Both the position numbers and the translations under genes were made by a program. The notes beneath the pieces are model-generated. The model was not told the origin of the DNA, ran no database searches, and saw nothing but the letters and a program-made list of their open reading frames with translations. Shown here in pieces: positions 24,015 through 34,258 of a stretch of DNA of 64,000 nt; within the stretch, counting starts at the first letter, position 1; every line of letters starts with the position of its first letter. This DNA comes from Aerococcus tenax (GTDB taxonomy: Bacteria; Bacillota; Bacilli; Lactobacillales; Aerococcaceae). The DNA lies in contig NZ_CP127382.2 of the NCBI RefSeq assembly GCF_003286645.3, forward strand, positions 1,984,001 to 2,048,000, read 5' to 3'.

Positions 24015-25079
24015 ATGCAGTCTTTATCGATTAACATGTTCTCAAAAGCCGAAAGTAAAGCCGGTCAAGGCGTGGGCTCTGCCTACCGGGAACTGGTCAA
24101 CACCCTGGTTAAACACTACCCCAAAGACCTCAAAGTCACTTATAATGCCCTTAAAACCAGCGACATTTCCCACTACCATACCGTTAATTTTCCCTTCTAT
24201 TTATCAACTTTCTTAAAACGTCGCCGCGGGGTCCGCTTGGGCTATGTCCATTTTCTCCCTGAGACCTTGCGGGGGTCCATCCACCTACCTGGTTGGATCC
24301 AGACCCTCTTCGATAAGTATCTGATTGCCTTCTACCGGCGAATGGACCATTTGGTGGTGGTAAACCCCGTCTTTATTGATAAGTTGGTCCAAGACTACCA
24401 CTTTGACCCCAAGAAACTCTCCTATATCCCCAACTTTGTCTCAACCGATACTTTCTACCCGCAAAGCCAGGAAGAAAAAGCTAGCTTCCGCCAAACTCTA
24501 GGTCTCAGTCCCAATGACTTTGTGGTCTTAGGCGTGGGGCAAATCCAGGGTCGTAAGGGGATCGACGACTTTATCCAGTTAGGCGTCGACCATCCAGAGA
24601 TTTGTTTTTACTGGGTGGGTGGCTTTACCTTTGGCAAGTTGAGCGACGACCATGACCGCTACCAGGAAGCCCTCAAGCACCTGCCGCCTAATGTTCACTT
24701 TACCGGGGTGGTGGACCGGGCCGACATGGTCAAGTATTACAACCTGGCTGACCTCTTCCTCCTGCCCAGTTACAGCGAGCTCTTTCCCATGAGTATTCTC
24801 GAGGCCTTTGCCTGCCAGACTCCGGTCATGCTGCGCGACTTGGACCTTTACCAAGATATTTTAGGCGGTTACTATATCCCTTGTGCTGACCGAGCAGCCA
24901 TGGGCGAAAAGATTGTTCAACTGGCCCAGGACCCTCAAAGTCTCAAAAGCTACCAGGACAAGGCTCAAGCGGCCTCCCACTACTACAGTGAGGACCGGGT
25001 GGCGCAAATCTGGCTCAACTTCTACCGCGACCTGGCTAAAAGTCAGGCGAACAACCATCTGGCCCAGCCAGGAAAATAA
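24015..25079 (+). CDS. GT4 family glycosyltransferase (glycolipid type)
   Basis: A 354-residue GT-B fold enzyme. The N-terminal segment INMFSKAESKAGQGVGSAY resembles, from memory, the CpoA/LafA-type diacylglycerol glycosyltransferases of streptococci. The nucleotide-sugar domain has VVLGVGQIQGRKG and the EX7E-like ELFPMSILEAFACQTPV. It probably adds a sugar to diacylglycerol or monoglycosyl-diacylglycerol, giving membrane glycolipid and the lipoteichoic acid anchor. The operon with a VTT protein and a FemAB enzyme fits a cell-envelope role. The sugar donor is not known. Confidence 0.78.
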   Translation: MQSLSINMFSKAESKAGQGVGSAYRELVNTLVKHYPKDLKVTYNALKTSDISHYHTVNFPFYLSTFLKRRRGVRLGYVHFLPETLRGSIHLPGWIQTLFDKYLIAFYRRMDHLVVVNPVFIDKLVQDYHFDPKKLSYIPNFVSTDTFYPQSQEEKASFRQTLGLSPNDFVVLGVGQIQGRKGIDDFIQLGVDHPEICFYWVGGFTFGKLSDDHDRYQEALKHLPPNVHFTGVVDRADMVKYYNLADLFLLPSYSELFPMSILEAFACQTPVMLRDLDLYQDILGGYYIPCADRAAMGEKIVQLAQDPQSLKSYQDKAQAASHYYSEDRVAQIWLNFYRDLAKSQANNHLAQPGK

Positions 25080-25189
25080 GACGATTTGGCCTAAAACTTT
25101 CCTTAAAATTGAGGCCAGCTTTTCAAAAAAAATTAAAGCCGTGGTAAGATTAAGGGAGTAGTAAAACATGCGAGAGGATTTGAAAATAA

Positions 25190-26452
25190 ATGACTCAATA
25201 CCATAGCGTCCAATTAAGTGACGCGGACCACAACCACTTCGTTGAAAACCATCCCAATGGTGACTTATTGCAACTGACCGACTGGGCTAAAGCCAAGGAA
25301 TTTACCGGTTGGTACTCCAGAAACGTTGCCGTGGCTGATGACGCCGGCCAGGTTGAGGCGGTCGCTAACATTCAATTCAAGAAAATCAAAGGCACGCCAT
25401 TGACCTTTGCCTATGCTTCCCGGGGCTTTGTGGTCGACTATGACAACCACGATGCCGTTGCTGCCATCACCCAAGCCGCAGTCAAGGCCGCTAAAGAAGA
25501 ACGCGCCGTCTACCTTAAGATCGACCCTGACTTAGAACGAGAAGGTCACCAAGAAACCTTGAAACTCTTAGAAACGCTGGGCTTTCGTCATACCGGTTTT
25601 AAGGATGGGATGAGCGAACAGTATATCCAACCCCGCCAAACCATGTACACCCCCATCGACCAATCGGACGAAGACCTGTTAAATTCCTATGAGCCTAAGA
25701 CCAGAAACCTGGTTCGTAAGGCCATGAAGTCGGGTCTAGAAGTCTTTGAAGGGACCCGGGAAGAACTGGATGTCTTCCACCGCTTAATGGAAGAAACTGG
25801 GGAGCGGGACGGTTTTGCCACCCGGGATATTTCCTACTTTGAAGCCCTCTACGACAACCTCCATCCCCAAGGGCACTTATATTACTTTATGATTAAGTTA
25901 ATGCCCGACAAGATGGAAGCAGAAGCCCGCCAGGAACTAGCCCTGATTGCAAAAGACCGGGAAAAGGTTGAAGCCCGCCGTGATAGTAAGAAGAAAGACA
26001 ACCAATTGAAGGAACTGGCTACCCGGCAAGCTAAGCAAGAAAAATTAATTGCGGACGCGGACGACTTGCGCAAAGACCACCCCAACGGTCTCCCCCTATC
26101 AGCAGCCATTCTCTGCTTCTGCGGTAAGAAGGCCTACTATCTCTATGCGGCCTCTTCCAACCACTACCGCAAGCTCAGCCCCAACTACCAACTCCAATAC
26201 GATCTCATGCGCTTCGCTCGTGATAAAGGCGCCACTAGCTATGACTTTGGTGGGGTCAGCGTGGATCCGGATGAAGATTCGCCTTACCGGGGACTCTGGG
26301 TCTTCAAGCGCATGTGGGGGACCAAGGTTTCCGATAAAATCGGTGAATTTGACTATGTTCTTATTCCTGGCCTCTACCAATTGATGACCTACGCCATCCC
26401 AAGAGTCCGCCACTTCATGAAAGGCTTCCGTAACAAGGGAGACAATGAATAA
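25190..26452 (+). CDS. FemAB-family lipid II aminoacyltransferase (FemX/MurM type)
   Basis: A 420-residue protein with two GNAT-like domains (about 1-150 and 155-400) split by a charged antiparallel coiled coil near residues 240-290, which binds aminoacyl-tRNA in this family. Signatures: LQLTDWAKAKE, KIDPDLEREG, and near the C terminus YDFGGVSVDPD and GLWVFKRMWG. It should add the first residue(s) of the peptide cross-bridge to lipid II on the inner membrane face. A second FemAB gene is at 40378, so the two may add successive residues. Confidence 0.88.
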   Translation: MTQYHSVQLSDADHNHFVENHPNGDLLQLTDWAKAKEFTGWYSRNVAVADDAGQVEAVANIQFKKIKGTPLTFAYASRGFVVDYDNHDAVAAITQAAVKAAKEERAVYLKIDPDLEREGHQETLKLLETLGFRHTGFKDGMSEQYIQPRQTMYTPIDQSDEDLLNSYEPKTRNLVRKAMKSGLEVFEGTREELDVFHRLMEETGERDGFATRDISYFEALYDNLHPQGHLYYFMIKLMPDKMEAEARQELALIAKDREKVEARRDSKKKDNQLKELATRQAKQEKLIADADDLRKDHPNGLPLSAAILCFCGKKAYYLYAASSNHYRKLSPNYQLQYDLMRFARDKGATSYDFGGVSVDPDEDSPYRGLWVFKRMWGTKVSDKIGEFDYVLIPGLYQLMTYAIPRVRHFMKGFRNKGDNE

Positions 26453-26478
26453 GACTGAAAATTTATTTCGACCATAGT

Positions 26479-26513
26479 AAAAGCCCTCAAGCATTGACTT
26501 GAAGGCTTTTTTA
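26479..26513. terminator. Bidirectional terminator between femX-like and LysM genes
   Basis: AAAAGCC(C)TCAAG pairs with CTTGAAGGCTTTTTT. It serves both converging genes. Confidence 0.85.
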
Positions 26514-26522
26514 ACGTCTATT

Positions 26523-28358
26523 TTATCTTAATTCCCAGTCTAAGGTATAGCTATTCGGTCCGGCATAATTGACATAGAACTTCTTGTACTTGCGCCAATT
26601 GAAAACGCCATTTCCGTAGTTCAGAGCTTCTTGGATGGAGCTAAAACGACGAGATTCACGGACAAAACCATGTTTGGTGTTAACTTTAACAGCTTGTGAT
26701 TGTTTTTTAGGACTTGTTTGGGGAGTTCTTAATTTCCATTTCAGCACATAGCGGCCGGAACCATCACTATCTACCCGGTATTGTTTATATTTAGACCAGT
26801 CAGCATGTTGACTGCCGTAAGTCATGGCCTCGTCAACCGTCTTAAAGCTTTGGCTTTCTTGGATCCAACCGTCTTTAGCTGCACTTGATAGCGCTGGCTT
26901 AGTGCTTTCATCCTTGCTTGGTTTTTCAGCTGGCGTTCCCGCTTTGGCTGGCGCTTTGACCACTAACTTATCTCCTGGGTGAAGCATGTAGTTAGCACCT
27001 AGCTTGTTCCAAGTCATTAAATCTTGGATACTTACCCCATACTTGTTACTAATTCTCCAGAGTGAATCGCCGGATTGGACGGTATAGGATGCGCTTGAAG
27101 TCGTATTTTCGGCTGGTTTTGAAGTTTCAGCGGGGTTCTCTGTACTTGGTTTTTCAGTAGGCGTTTCCGCTTTACCAGGGGCTTGAACGACTAGCTTATC
27201 ACCGGGATGTAACATGTAGTTAGCACCTAACTTGTTCCAAGTCATTAAGTCTTGGATACTTACCCCATACTTGTTACTAATTCTCCAGAGCGAATCACCC
27301 GATTGGACCGTGTAGGATGCTCTTGAGGTTGTGTTTTCAGCGGGTTTTGCTGGCTTTTGTTCATTAGCTTCAGGACTTGCATCTGGATTTCTTAATTCCC
27401 ATTTGAGAACATAGCGACCATTTCCAGCATAGTCGACCCGATATTGTTTATATTTAGACCAGTCAGCATGTTGACGACCAAAGGCCATGGCTTCTTCAAC
27501 AGTCTTAAAGCTTTGGTCTTCTTTTTGCCAACCATCTTCTACTGTTGTTGCTGGTTTTTCTGTACTTGGTTTTTCACTTGGCCCTTCCGTTTTGTCAGGC
27601 GCTTTGACCACTAACTTATCTCCTGGGTGGAGCATGTAGTTAGCACCTAGTTTATTCCAGGTCATCAAGTCTTGGATGCTTACCCCATATTTGTTACTGA
27701 TTCTCCAGAGCGAATCGCCGGATTGAACCGTGTAGGAAGCGCTAGGAGTTGTGCTTTCAGCGGGTTTTGCGGCTTCACTTGGTTTTTCGGTACTTGGTTT
27801 CGTTGTTGGAACTTCTGCCTTGTCAGGCGCTTGAACCACTAACTTGTCACCTGGATGTAACATGTAGTTAGCGCCTAACTTGTTCCAAGTCATGAGGTCT
27901 TGGATACTTACGCCATGCTTGCGACTGATTCTCCAGAGGGAATCGCCGGATTGGACAGTATAAGAGCCGCTGCCAGCTGGTTTTTCAACCGCTTTGCTGG
28001 TCTCTACAGGTTTCTCACTGCTTGTTTTGACTGGGCTTGTCGTTTCAGTGTTTTGACCACTCACTTGAGGGGTCTTCAATTCCCATTTGAGGACAAAGTG
28101 ATTAGGGCTCACGTAATTGACCCGGTATTGTTTGTATTTGGACCAGTCCGCATGTTGACTGCCATAAGTCATGGCTTCGTCAACAGTTTTGAAACTGTGC
28201 CCTTCTTGGACCCAGCCACTGGATGCACTGCCTGGATTGGCTTCAGCCTTGACTTCCGGTCCACCTGCCACTTGTAAAGCTGCCGCCGACAATAAGGACA
28301 GTGACGCCAGGCTAATCCATTTATTATATTGATTCATTTTTTGATTTCTTGCTTTCAT
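26523..28358 (-). CDS. LysM surface protein with four LysM and four W-type repeats
   Basis: A 611-residue secreted protein. The signal peptide is about 1-40 (ending near PEVKAEA). Domain order: W-repeat 1 (about 45-105), LysM 1 (130-178), LysM 2 (204-253), W-repeat 2 (276-324), LysM 3 (343-389), LysM 4 (421-468), W-repeat 3 (491-543), W-repeat 4 (556-611). LysM units (SYTVQSGDSLWRISNKYG) bind peptidoglycan. The W-repeat (SFKTVDEAMTYG, HADWSKYKQYRV, YVLKWELR) is a module of about 50 residues whose family I do not recognise. No catalytic domain is present. A WalR-type box lies before the promoter. Confidence 0.85.
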   Translation of the reverse strand: MKARNQKMNQYNKWISLASLSLLSAAALQVAGGPEVKAEANPGSASSGWVQEGHSFKTVDEAMTYGSQHADWSKYKQYRVNYVSPNHFVLKWELKTPQVSGQNTETTSPVKTSSEKPVETSKAVEKPAGSGSYTVQSGDSLWRISRKHGVSIQDLMTWNKLGANYMLHPGDKLVVQAPDKAEVPTTKPSTEKPSEAAKPAESTTPSASYTVQSGDSLWRISNKYGVSIQDLMTWNKLGANYMLHPGDKLVVKAPDKTEGPSEKPSTEKPATTVEDGWQKEDQSFKTVEEAMAFGRQHADWSKYKQYRVDYAGNGRYVLKWELRNPDASPEANEQKPAKPAENTTSRASYTVQSGDSLWRISNKYGVSIQDLMTWNKLGANYMLHPGDKLVVQAPGKAETPTEKPSTENPAETSKPAENTTSSASYTVQSGDSLWRISNKYGVSIQDLMTWNKLGANYMLHPGDKLVVKAPAKAGTPAEKPSKDESTKPALSSAAKDGWIQESQSFKTVDEAMTYGSQHADWSKYKQYRVDSDGSGRYVLKWKLRTPQTSPKKQSQAVKVNTKHGFVRESRRFSSIQEALNYGNGVFNWRKYKKFYVNYAGPNSYTLDWELR

Positions 28359-28411
28359 TTTAATAACCTCCCTTAGGGAAAGACGGCATACCATGCTCTC
28401 TTTTCACTTAT

Positions 28412-28464
28412 ATTATAACAAGCCCTCAATAGAAGTTAAAGTCATATTGTAACATTTCTGTAAT
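28412..28464 (-). promoter_or_regulatory. LysM gene promoter with WalR-type box
   Basis: On the minus strand TTTAAC (28440-28435) and TATAAT (28417-28412) are 17 bp apart. Directly upstream TGTAAC-N5-TGTAAT (28448-28464) matches the WalR/YycF consensus TGTWAH-N5-TGTWAH, though on the opposite strand to the gene. A near match TGTAAT-N5-CGTAAT is at 28602-28618. The rest of 28465-28753 is AT-rich, with a weak cre-like sequence at 28651-28665 before ppc. Confidence 0.6.
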
Positions 28465-28753
28465 ATTAACCATTCCTTAAACTTTCTAATGCTATTTTCC
28501 GAAAAAGTAGTGGAAACCCTTATTTATAGGTGTTTTTATAAGTTTTCGTTAACTTTAAAAGTAAAGAAAAGCTGATCAAAGCTTGCTTTATGACAAACTC
28601 ATGTAATATTTACGTAATATTATTTCAGCGATCAGTTAAGAAAATAAAGAAAGTAAGCGTTTCCTAAGGGGTGATCCCCATGTTTCATTAGCGGGAAAAG
28701 TGGTATCATAGGGACAAATAAGGAACGTGCGGTTCCATAAAGGAGTGAACAGT

Positions 28754-31465
28754 GTGCCAGTCAAAAAGTTGGAAGCCAATATCACCCAATCCATGGTCAA
28801 AGAAGAAGTTCATGTCTTAAAGGAAATCCTTGATGACACCACCCATAAAATGGTGGGGGACCAAGTCTTTGAAATGATCCAAGGTTTGGTTGATCTCTCC
28901 ATGAAGGAAGACTACAAGCAACTGGAAAGTGTCGTCGCCCAGCTCAGTAACGATGAAATGGTGGTCGTTTCCCGCTATTTTTCGATTTTGCCGCTACTGA
29001 TTAATATTTCTGAAGATGTCGATTTCGCCTATGAAATCAACTATCAAAACAATACCGACCAAGACTACCTTGGTAAACTCGCCTTAACCATTGACCGGGT
29101 CAGCCAAAGTGACCAGGCCAAGGAAATTCTCGAACACGTCAATGTGGTGCCCGTCCTAACGGCCCATCCGACCCAAGTTCAACGTAAAACCATCCTGGAA
29201 TTGACCAATCAAATCCACCAACTCTTGCGTAAGTACCATGACGTCAAGGCTGGCGTGGTCAACCGCGACAAATGGTACACCGACTTGCGCCGCTATGTTG
29301 AAATTATTATGCAGACGGACATTATCCGGGAAAAGAAACTCACCGTCCGTAATGAAATCACCAATGTGACCGCCTACTATAACAATTCCTTAATCCGGGC
29401 CATCACCAAGTTAAGCCGGCAATACCGCCACTTAGCGGCTCAAAAGGGGATCGAGCTCGACCAAGCCAAGCCCATCACCATGGGTATGTGGATTGGGGGC
29501 GACCGCGACGGCAACCCTTACGTGACCGCCGAAACCCTACTCCTGTCAGCCACCACCCAAAGCGAAGTCATCCTCAATTACTACATTGAAAAAGTCCATA
29601 AACTCTACCGCAACTTCTCCCTGTCCACTACCCTAGTAGACATTAGTCCTGCCATGGAAGCTTTAGCAGCCAAGTCTAATGACCAGTCCATTTACCGGGA
29701 GAATGAACCTTACCGCCGGGCCTTCCACTATATCAAGGCCAAACTCGAACAGAACTTAGCCGAAGTCAAAAACGGCCTAAAAAGAGATGACCAAGCCCCA
29801 ACCCCAAGCTACCAAAATGCGGAAGCCTTTAAGGCTGACCTCTTAGTGATTAAGGAGTCACTCCTAGCCAATGGCGAAGACGCTCTTTTAACCGGGGACT
29901 TCAATGAGTTAGTGGAAGCCATCGATATTTTCGGTTTTTACCTGGCTACTATCGATATGCGTCAAGATTCCAGTGTCAATGAAGCCTGCGTGGCCGAATT
30001 ATTGAAGTCAGCCAAGATCGTCGACGACTATTCCTCGCTCTCGGAAACAGAAAAAGTTAAAGTCCTCCTCAAAGAATTACTGGAAGACCCCAGACCTCTA
30101 TCTTCGGCCCATAGCGAAAAATCGGAGCTCCTGGAAAAAGAACTGAAAATCTTTAAGACCGCCCGTTTCCTAAAAGACCAACTGGGCGACCAAGTGATCA
30201 AGCAACATATCATCTCCCACACCGAAAGTGTCTCCGATATGTTCGAACTGGCCATCATGCTTAAGGAAGTCGGCCTGGTTGATCCTGAACAAGCCCGGGT
30301 CCAAATCGTGCCCCTCTTTGAAACCATCGAAGACTTGGAAAACGCCCAAGGGATCATGGAAGAATTCCTCAGTTATGACCTGGTCAAGAATTGGATCAAA
30401 GGTAACCATGGCTACCAAGAAGTCATGCTCGGTTACTCTGACAGTAACAAGGACGGTGGCTACCTCTCCTCCGTTTGGACCCTTTACAAGGTCCAACAAG
30501 AACTGACCCAACTCGGTGAAGACCACGGGATTAAGATCACCTTTATCCATGGCCGGGGCGGGACTGTAGGTCGTGGGGGCGGCCCTTCCTATGAAGCGGT
30601 CACTTCCCAACCCTTCGGCTCCATCAAGGACCGGATCCGTTTGACCGAACAAGGAGAAATTATTGAGAATAAATACGGTAACCAAGATGTGGCCTACTAC
30701 AACCTGGAAATGTTAGTGTCAGCCGCCATTAGTCGGATCGTGCCGAACTCCGTTGATAAGAAGGCTGAGGTGGAAGACTTCTACCAAGACATGGATGACA
30801 TTGTCCACTATTCCAACGGGGTTTACCGCCACTTAGTCTTTGATACGCCGGAATTCTATGACTATTTCTTTGAAGCCACACCAATTAAGGAAGTCTCCAG
30901 CTTGAATATCGGGTCGCGTCCCGCTGCCCGTAAGACCATCACGGAAATCACCGGACTCCGGGCTATTCCTTGGGTCTTCTCCTGGTCCCAAACCCGGATC
31001 ATGTTCCCAGGTTGGTATGGGGTTGGTTCCGCCTTCAAACACTTTATCGACCAAGAGGAAGGCAACCTGGAAAAACTCCAAGCCATGTACCAAAGCTGGC
31101 CCTTCTTCCATTCCTTACTGTCCAATGTGGACATGGTCCTCTCCAAGTCCAACATGAATATCGCCGAGCAATACGCTCAATTGGCAGAGAATGAAGCGGT
31201 CCGTGACGTCTTCACCACCATCCGCGATGAATGGCAACTCACCAAAGAAGTTCTCCTAGCCATTGAAAACCATGACGACTTCCTGGCTACCAACCCTTCC
31301 TTAAGGGCCAGCCTGGACTATCGTTTACCTTACTTCAATGTTTTGAACTACATTCAAATTGAATTGATCAAACGCCTCCGTCACAATGAACTGGATGAAG
31401 ACTACGAAAAACTCATTCACACCACCATTAACGGAATTGCCACCGGTTTACGTAACTCCGGTTGA
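28754..31465 (+). CDS. ppc: Phosphoenolpyruvate carboxylase
   Basis: A 903-residue enzyme that carboxylates PEP with bicarbonate to oxaloacetate, feeding aspartate and related amino acids. Signatures: [13 protein letters not shown] (catalytic His; the bacterial norm is TAHPTE, here Q follows T), [25 protein letters not shown] and [15 protein letters not shown]. The frame opens at GTG 28727, but AAAGGAG (28739-28745) is 8 nt before GTG 28754, which is the start used. The transcript runs through a family B element before terminating at 32053-32105. Confidence 0.96.
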   Translation: MPVKKLEANITQSMVKEEVHVLKEILDDTTHKMVGDQVFEMIQGLVDLSMKEDYKQLESVVAQLSNDEMVVVSRYFSILPLLINISEDVDFAYEINYQNNTDQDYLGKLALTIDRVSQSDQAKEILEHVNVVPVLTAHPTQVQRKTILELTNQIHQLLRKYHDVKAGVVNRDKWYTDLRRYVEIIMQTDIIREKKLTVRNEITNVTAYYNNSLIRAITKLSRQYRHLAAQKGIELDQAKPITMGMWIGGDRDGNPYVTAETLLLSATTQSEVILNYYIEKVHKLYRNFSLSTTLVDISPAMEALAAKSNDQSIYRENEPYRRAFHYIKAKLEQNLAEVKNGLKRDDQAPTPSYQNAEAFKADLLVIKESLLANGEDALLTGDFNELVEAIDIFGFYLATIDMRQDSSVNEACVAELLKSAKIVDDYSSLSETEKVKVLLKELLEDPRPLSSAHSEKSELLEKELKIFKTARFLKDQLGDQVIKQHIISHTESVSDMFELAIMLKEVGLVDPEQARVQIVPLFETIEDLENAQGIMEEFLSYDLVKNWIKGNHGYQEVMLGYSDSNKDGGYLSSVWTLYKVQQELTQLGEDHGIKITFIHGRGGTVGRGGGPSYEAVTSQPFGSIKDRIRLTEQGEIIENKYGNQDVAYYNLEMLVSAAISRIVPNSVDKKAEVEDFYQDMDDIVHYSNGVYRHLVFDTPEFYDYFFEATPIKEVSSLNIGSRPAARKTITEITGLRAIPWVFSWSQTRIMFPGWYGVGSAFKHFIDQEEGNLEKLQAMYQSWPFFHSLLSNVDMVLSKSNMNIAEQYAQLAENEAVRDVFTTIRDEWQLTKEVLLAIENHDDFLATNPSLRASLDYRLPYFNVLNYIQIELIKRLRHNELDEDYEKLIHTTINGIATGLRNSG

Positions 31466-31470
31466 TACCT

Positions 31471-31996
31471 AGCTATGAGCATACGTTCTGCTTTTGAAAT
31501 TTGGTCGTTATACAGCCATGGCACCGGCTCGGGCCAAGGTCCCTCACCTAGCGAGCTTCAAAGCCAGAGTGTGACAAAAGTATAAAAGCCCTGAAGAGCT
31601 ACGCATACTATATCTGTAACTCGCTTGCGCTTCGAACAGCTATAGCAACTGGAATAAACGAAGGTAGAGCCTTTCCAAAGGCTCGAACATCGTTTATGAA
31701 GTGGATGTCAGGGCTACTTTTGGAACAGGTTTGGGGGCGTACGGCTAAAGCCTACGCTCCAGCTACGCATACTGAATCCGTAACTCGCTTTGCTTCGAAC
31801 GGCTTCAGCATAATTCACATCGAGTCGGGTTCGGCCTGGCAGCTTTCGTGTCACTTCACAAGTCCCCGTTGCAGTCTTATGGACTGCTCTGGAGACTTGT
31901 TCCAGTGAACGAAAGCTAGTTGCCAGTCCTCACACCCTGATGCTTGCTTGTTCATGGCTAACGACCGCATTTCAAGCGCCACTACTGCTCATAGTT
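31471..31996 (+). repeat. Large family B element with extra hairpins, copy 2 (ppc 3' region)
   Basis: This explains nearly all of 31466-32052. Ends: CTATGAGCA (31473-31481) with TGCTCATAG (31986-31994), then CTTTTGAAAT/ATTTCAAG and GGTCGTTA/TAACGACC as in the other B copies. Where the others have one central hairpin, this copy has about 330 bp of further nested stems. They include AGCCCTGA/TCAGGGCT (around 31587 and 31707), AATAAACGA/TCGTTTATG, GAGCCTTT/AAAGGCTC, hairpin C at 31608-31645 and 31772-31808, and a long stem TGGCA.GCTTTCGT with ACGAAAGC...TGCCA around GCAGTC/GACTGC. Confidence 0.8.
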
Positions 31997-32052
31997 ATTA
32001 GTTAAAAGAAACTTTATTTAATATTGCCAGTAACAAGAATAAATCAAAAAAT

Positions 32053-32105
32053 AAAAAAGTGTTTCTATGAAAGCTGTCTTTTGCTTTCACAGAAACACTT
32101 TTTCT
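32053..32105. terminator. Bidirectional terminator between ppc and the DUF1129 gene
   Basis: AAAAAGTGTTTCT(A)TGAAAGC pairs with GCTTTCA(C)AGAAACACTTTTT. It is a long stem with U-runs on both strands. Confidence 0.92.
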
Positions 32106-32123
32106 TTTTAACTTATTATTGAA

Positions 32124-32837
32124 TTACTTTTTCCCCATAAATTGTCCTTGGAACCACCAGCGGGCGAGAAAGGCTAGGGCACCGATTACAAGATATGCGA
32201 AAGGCGGTAAGGCCCCGTTCCAGGATGGCGGTAAAACAGCTAGGGCGCCGACCAAGATCAGCATCCACAAGCCGACCACTAGAACCGAGAGCAGGATGTA
32301 ACGACCAATGCCGCGTTTACCTTTTGCTTGGCTCATATCCGGACTGTATTGGTTTAAGACGGCCATAGCTAAGCCCCCCATAACAAAGTTAACCACCAAG
32401 GCAGCAGGACCGAAGGCGGTGGCTGAGTTGGCTTGGTTATTGGATAAGAGGGCTGACAAGCCAGCGATAATGGAGAAGAGTCCACCCACAAAGAGGGCCC
32501 CTTCTACCCAATGCATCCAGAAAGGTGCAGGGGATAATTCCTTAGCAGTTGGACGTTTTTCCAATTCTTCGGCGTATTGGTAGGGTTGGCCGTAGAGCTG
32601 TTGGGCGGTTTGGCCACTCGCTTGAGTCTCCACCAAGGTGGTTAAGATCTCATGGAGGACTTCGGTCTTATTCCGACCGCGTAAATCCTTATCTTTAATC
32701 GCCTTTTCAAATTGGAAGACAAATTCCTTATTGCGCTTGGTTAATTGAGGATAGAGGGCCTTATTTTCGGCCTCAAATTGGTCGAGTTGAGCCTGGCGCT
32801 CGGCGTCTTGGTCAGCTTTTTTATCTTGATTGAACAC
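32124..32837 (-). CDS. DUF1129 family membrane protein
   Basis: A 237-residue protein. The N-terminal 100 residues are soluble and charged (LTKRNKEFVFQFEKAI, VLHEILTTLVETQASGQTA). Four hydrophobic helices follow at about 110-135, 143-162, 183-207 and 212-232. It is the DUF1129 protein usually found next to ychF in Lactobacillales; the function is unknown. AGGAGG is placed 8 nt before GTG 32837; the earlier GTG at 32846 overlaps that ribosome-binding site, so 32837 is preferred. The gene follows ychF by 12 nt. Confidence 0.83.
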   Translation of the reverse strand: MFNQDKKADQDAERQAQLDQFEAENKALYPQLTKRNKEFVFQFEKAIKDKDLRGRNKTEVLHEILTTLVETQASGQTAQQLYGQPYQYAEELEKRPTAKELSPAPFWMHWVEGALFVGGLFSIIAGLSALLSNNQANSATAFGPAALVVNFVMGGLAMAVLNQYSPDMSQAKGKRGIGRYILLSVLVVGLWMLILVGALAVLPPSWNGALPPFAYLVIGALAFLARWWFQGQFMGKK

Positions 32838-32849
32838 AACGTCCACCTC

Positions 32850-33947
32850 CTAAACATTGAAGCGGAAGAGCATGACGTCGCCGTCTTGGACCTCATAGTC
32901 CTTGCCTTCCGAACGGTAGCGGCCAGCTTCCTTGCAGGCTTGGATACTGCCGTATTCGACCAAATCATCGTAGTGGACGGTTTCTGCACGAATAAAACCA
33001 CGTTCGAAGTCAGAGTGGATAATCCCCGCTGCTTGAGGGGCATGCATGCCCTTCTTAAAGGTCCAGGCCCGAACTTCTTGTTCCCCGGCCGTAAAGTAGG
33101 TGGCTAGGCCTAGTAACTTGTAGGCTTGTTGGATCAAGACGTCTAAGCCGGATTGGTCCATGCCTAAGTCTTCCAGGAACATGTCGCGGTCTTCCTCATC
33201 CATGGTAGCCAGGTCTTCTTCCAACTTGGCTGAGACCACCACCACTTCGGAGCCTTCTGCTTGGGCTAATTGGCGGACTTGGTTGACATAGTCATTATCC
33301 CCATCACTGGCATCGTCTTCGCTCACGTTAGCCACATAGAGGACCGGTTTCATGGTTAAGAGGAATAATTGCTTAGCTACCGCTTCCTCTTCTTCGTTGA
33401 AGTCGACGGTCCGGGCCGGTTTACCCGCTTCTAGGGCTTCCTTTAATTTCTTCAGGGTGTTGGCCTCGGTCACGGCATCGTGGTCTTTAGACTTGGCCAT
33501 TTTGACCGCTTTTTCATAGCGCTTATTGACACTTTCCAAGTCAGCCAGAACTAATTCCAAGTTAATGGTTTCGATGTCATCTTGGGGGTTGATACCGCCA
33601 GAGACATGGGTAATGTTACCGTCATCAAAGCAACGAACCACGTGACAAATGGCATCCACTTCCCGGATATTGGCCAAGAACTTGTTGCCTAAGCCTTCCC
33701 CCTTGGAGGCTCCCTTGACAATCCCGGCAATATCGGTAAATTCAAAGGTAGTTGGGATGGTCTTTTTAGGTTGGTAGATTTCACTCAACTTCCACAAACG
33801 TTGGTCGGGCACTTCCACAATCCCCACATTAGGGTCAATGGTCGCAAATGGGTAGTTAGCGGCTTCCACTTGGGACTTGGTTATGGCGTTAAATAAGGTA
33901 GATTTCCCCACATTAGGCAAACCCACGATTCCTGCTGTTAAAGGCAT
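32850..33947 (-). CDS. ychF: Ribosome-binding ATPase YchF (Obg-like)
   Basis: A 365-residue P-loop NTPase of the Obg class that prefers ATP. G1 is [14 protein letters not shown] (residues 8-21), G3 is [19 protein letters not shown], and the G4 position reads NVSE rather than NKXD, the known reason for ATP specificity. A coiled coil (about 130-200) and a C-terminal TGS domain ([15 protein letters not shown] on) follow. It binds ribosomes and acts in translation and stress control. It is part of the parA-parB-DUF951-ychF-DUF1129 run. Confidence 0.96.
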   Translation of the reverse strand: MPLTAGIVGLPNVGKSTLFNAITKSQVEAANYPFATIDPNVGIVEVPDQRLWKLSEIYQPKKTIPTTFEFTDIAGIVKGASKGEGLGNKFLANIREVDAICHVVRCFDDGNITHVSGGINPQDDIETINLELVLADLESVNKRYEKAVKMAKSKDHDAVTEANTLKKLKEALEAGKPARTVDFNEEEEAVAKQLFLLTMKPVLYVANVSEDDASDGDNDYVNQVRQLAQAEGSEVVVVSAKLEEDLATMDEEDRDMFLEDLGMDQSGLDVLIQQAYKLLGLATYFTAGEQEVRAWTFKKGMHAPQAAGIIHSDFERGFIRAETVHYDDLVEYGSIQACKEAGRYRSEGKDYEVQDGDVMLFRFNV

Positions 33948-34044
33948 GGTTTTTCGGTCACTCTTTCTCTTTAAAATTCTTATTCTTCACTGAGCCACTC
34001 AAAGCTTTTTGGCTTTACTCTCTGACTCCTAAACTGATCGGTGG

Positions 34045-34248
34045 CTACTTGCCTTGGTCATCATGGCCAATGACTTTTTTCATTTTCTTTTCAAATTCGC
34101 GCCGTGGCATCATAACAGACTGCCCACAGCCTTGGCACTTCATGCGGATATCAGCCCCCATCCGGATCAACTTCCAGGCATTGGTCTTACACGGATGGGG
34201 CTTCTTCATTTCCACGATATCATTTAAATCATAATTCTTTTCAGCCAT
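34045..34248 (-). CDS. DUF951 family small protein
   Basis: A 67-residue protein with KKPHPCKTNAWKLIRMGADIRMKCQGCGQSVMMPR: a Cys-X3-... and CXXC arrangement that could bind zinc or a nucleic acid. The family is conserved between parB and ychF in Firmicutes; the role is unknown. The frame is open to 34269, inside parB, but GAGGTGAAGAAG precedes ATG 34248, so that start is used, 10 nt after parB. Confidence 0.85.
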   Translation of the reverse strand: MAEKNYDLNDIVEMKKPHPCKTNAWKLIRMGADIRMKCQGCGQSVMMPRREFEKKMKKVIGHDDQGK

Positions 34249-34258
34249 CTTCTTCACC

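Noticed and set aside
28727..28753. Longer ppc N terminus from GTG 28727
   Set aside because: The AAAGGAG ribosome-binding site lies inside this stretch and serves GTG 28754.
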